Source: Chromatiales bacterium (GTDB taxonomy: Bacteria > Pseudomonadota > Gammaproteobacteria > JAHELT01). From it: a stretch of DNA of 62,848 nucleotides. Position numbers and translations under genes: made by a program. Of the stretch, positions 62,361-62,848 are shown in pieces. The notes under the pieces were generated by a model. That model saw only the letters and a program-made list of their open reading frames with translations, had not been told where the DNA came from and made no database searches. Numbering within the stretch: position 1 is the first letter of the stretch; the number at the start of each line of letters is the position of its first letter. Location of the stretch: the NCBI GenBank assembly GCA_024644045.1, contig JAHELT010000009.1, forward strand, positions 1 to 62,848, written 5' to 3'.

Positions 62361-62848
62361 GCCGTGCTCCGCGCGGCGCCCGGGGTTGTCGCGATCATCT
62401 CGTGCGCGCCGCCTTTGCCGGCGAGGTGGGTGAGCACGACCATGTAGGCGACGAGCATCAGCGTGTAGGTGGCGATGTATCCGGTCAGGCTTGCCCCGAG
62501 CTTGGCCCCGCTCACCGGGCCCACCGCGTCAGCCGTCAGGAGCAATCCCGTGACCAGCCATGGCTGGCGGCCGATTTCGGTGACGATCCAGCCGGCGAGC
62601 GTGGCGACCCAGCCCGAGAAGGTGAATCCGGCGAAGGTCCACAGCAGCCACCGGGGCGCGGCCTGGCCCCTGCGCAGGCGCCAGGTGCCGTACCAGGCGA
62701 GGAGCAGCATTGCCACGCCGGTGCCCACCATGATCCGGAACGCAAAGAATACCGGCGCGACCGGCGGCGTATGGGGCGCGAATGCATCTATGCCCTTCAG
62801 CTCCGCCTCGGCATCGTGCTTCAGCACAAGGCTTGCGCCCTTGGGAAT
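62357..62848 (-). CDS. cydA: Cytochrome bd ubiquinol oxidase subunit I (CydA), C-terminal part
   Basis: 163 residues of the C-terminus of CydA; the gene begins beyond the window. Contains LKHDAEAELKGIDAF, then three to four TM helices with the strongly conserved GWIVTEIGRQPW. Subunit I carries the b558, b595 and d hemes of the terminal oxidase. Its stop overlaps the ATG of the CydB chimera by 4 bp, the normal cydAB arrangement. Confidence 0.93.
   Translation of the reverse strand: MPKGASLVLKHDAEAELKGIDAFAPHTPPVAPVFFAFRIMVGTGVAMLLLAWYGTWRLRRGQAAPRWLLWTFAGFTFSGWVATLAGWIVTEIGRQPWLVTGLLLTADAVGPVSGAKLGASLTGYIATYTLMLVAYMVVLTHLAGKGGAHEMIATTPGAARSTA

Noticed and set aside
1-62848. tRNA, rRNA, CRISPR arrays, insertion sequences, prophage or defence genes
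   Set aside because: None found by reading both strands; intergenic gaps are short and no transposase, integrase or Cas motifs were seen.

Overview
The window is high-GC chromosomal DNA of a Gram-negative bacterium, most likely a gammaproteobacterium. The evidence is the gene order lptD-surA-pdxA-rsmA-apaG-apaH, the rod/lipoate cluster mrdA-rodA-mltB-rlpA-dacA-(aminotransferase)-ybeD-lipB-lipA, and lgt-thyA-folA. The genus cannot be fixed from sequence alone. I see no rRNA, tRNA, CRISPR array, intact insertion sequence or prophage.

Layout. 1-4.5 kb: start of a cation-diffusion-facilitator exporter, then a partial phenylacetyl-CoA catabolic cluster in two blocks (paaY-paaF and paaG-paaI-paaK), each with a plausible promoter. 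4.6-8.9 kb: a small membrane protein, then a leftward operon of periplasmic rhodanese, orphan sensor kinase and lone cyclic-nucleotide-binding-domain protein. 8.9-14.9 kb: a decayed acyl-CoA synthetase fragment and a 1836-residue tandem-duplicated UvrA-like ATPase. 15-24.5 kb: mixed metabolic genes (SDR, DinB-like, tautomerase-like, HAD hydrolase, acyl-CoA dehydrogenase overlapping an atypical metallophosphoesterase, alpha/beta hydrolase overlapping a TVP38-disulfide-reductase fusion, ParA-like ATPase). 24.7-43.3 kb: conserved housekeeping block for lipoprotein maturation, thymidylate/folate, LPS assembly, 16S rRNA methylation, pyridoxal phosphate, cell elongation and lipoate. It is broken only by a 106-nt MITE-like hairpin between folA and apaH. 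43.6-48.6 kb: a sigma factor with a putative membrane partner, an acetolactate-synthase-like enzyme, a ureohydrolase and a dienelactone hydrolase. 48.6-60.8 kb: accessory region bounded by two paralogous, unrecognised coiled-coil proteins; one has a sigma-28 (FliA)-like promoter, the other a clear intrinsic terminator. Between them lie an MFS transporter, an FHA-GGDEF diguanylate cyclase, DUF3754- and DUF6524-like membrane proteins, a TauE-like exporter, an acyltransferase-lipase fusion, a PfkB kinase and a NUDIX hydrolase. 61-62.8 kb: the end of cydA followed by a chimeric gene in which the first 130 residues of CydB run in frame into the C-terminal FAD/NAD half of an old-yellow-enzyme-type reductase.

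Best leads: (1) the CydB-reductase chimera, a real deletion fusion or an assembly join; (2) the uncharacterised paralogous coiled-coil family and its FliA-like promoter, which suggests a motility-linked role; (3) the acyltransferase-lipase fusion with an HX4E motif; (4) the hairpin element at 27.1 kb. No defence or secretion system was recognised.

How the genes work together. LptD (outer-membrane LPS translocon) is coupled to its periplasmic chaperone SurA. MrdA and RodA form the elongation synthase, with MltB, RlpA and DacA trimming the wall. LipB and LipA make lipoyl groups. ThyA and FolA form the folate cycle. PaaK, PaaG, PaaF, PaaI and PaaY cover activation, ring isomerisation, hydration and dead-end thioester removal in phenylacetate breakdown, but the ring epoxidase and the ring-opening enzyme are not in this window.
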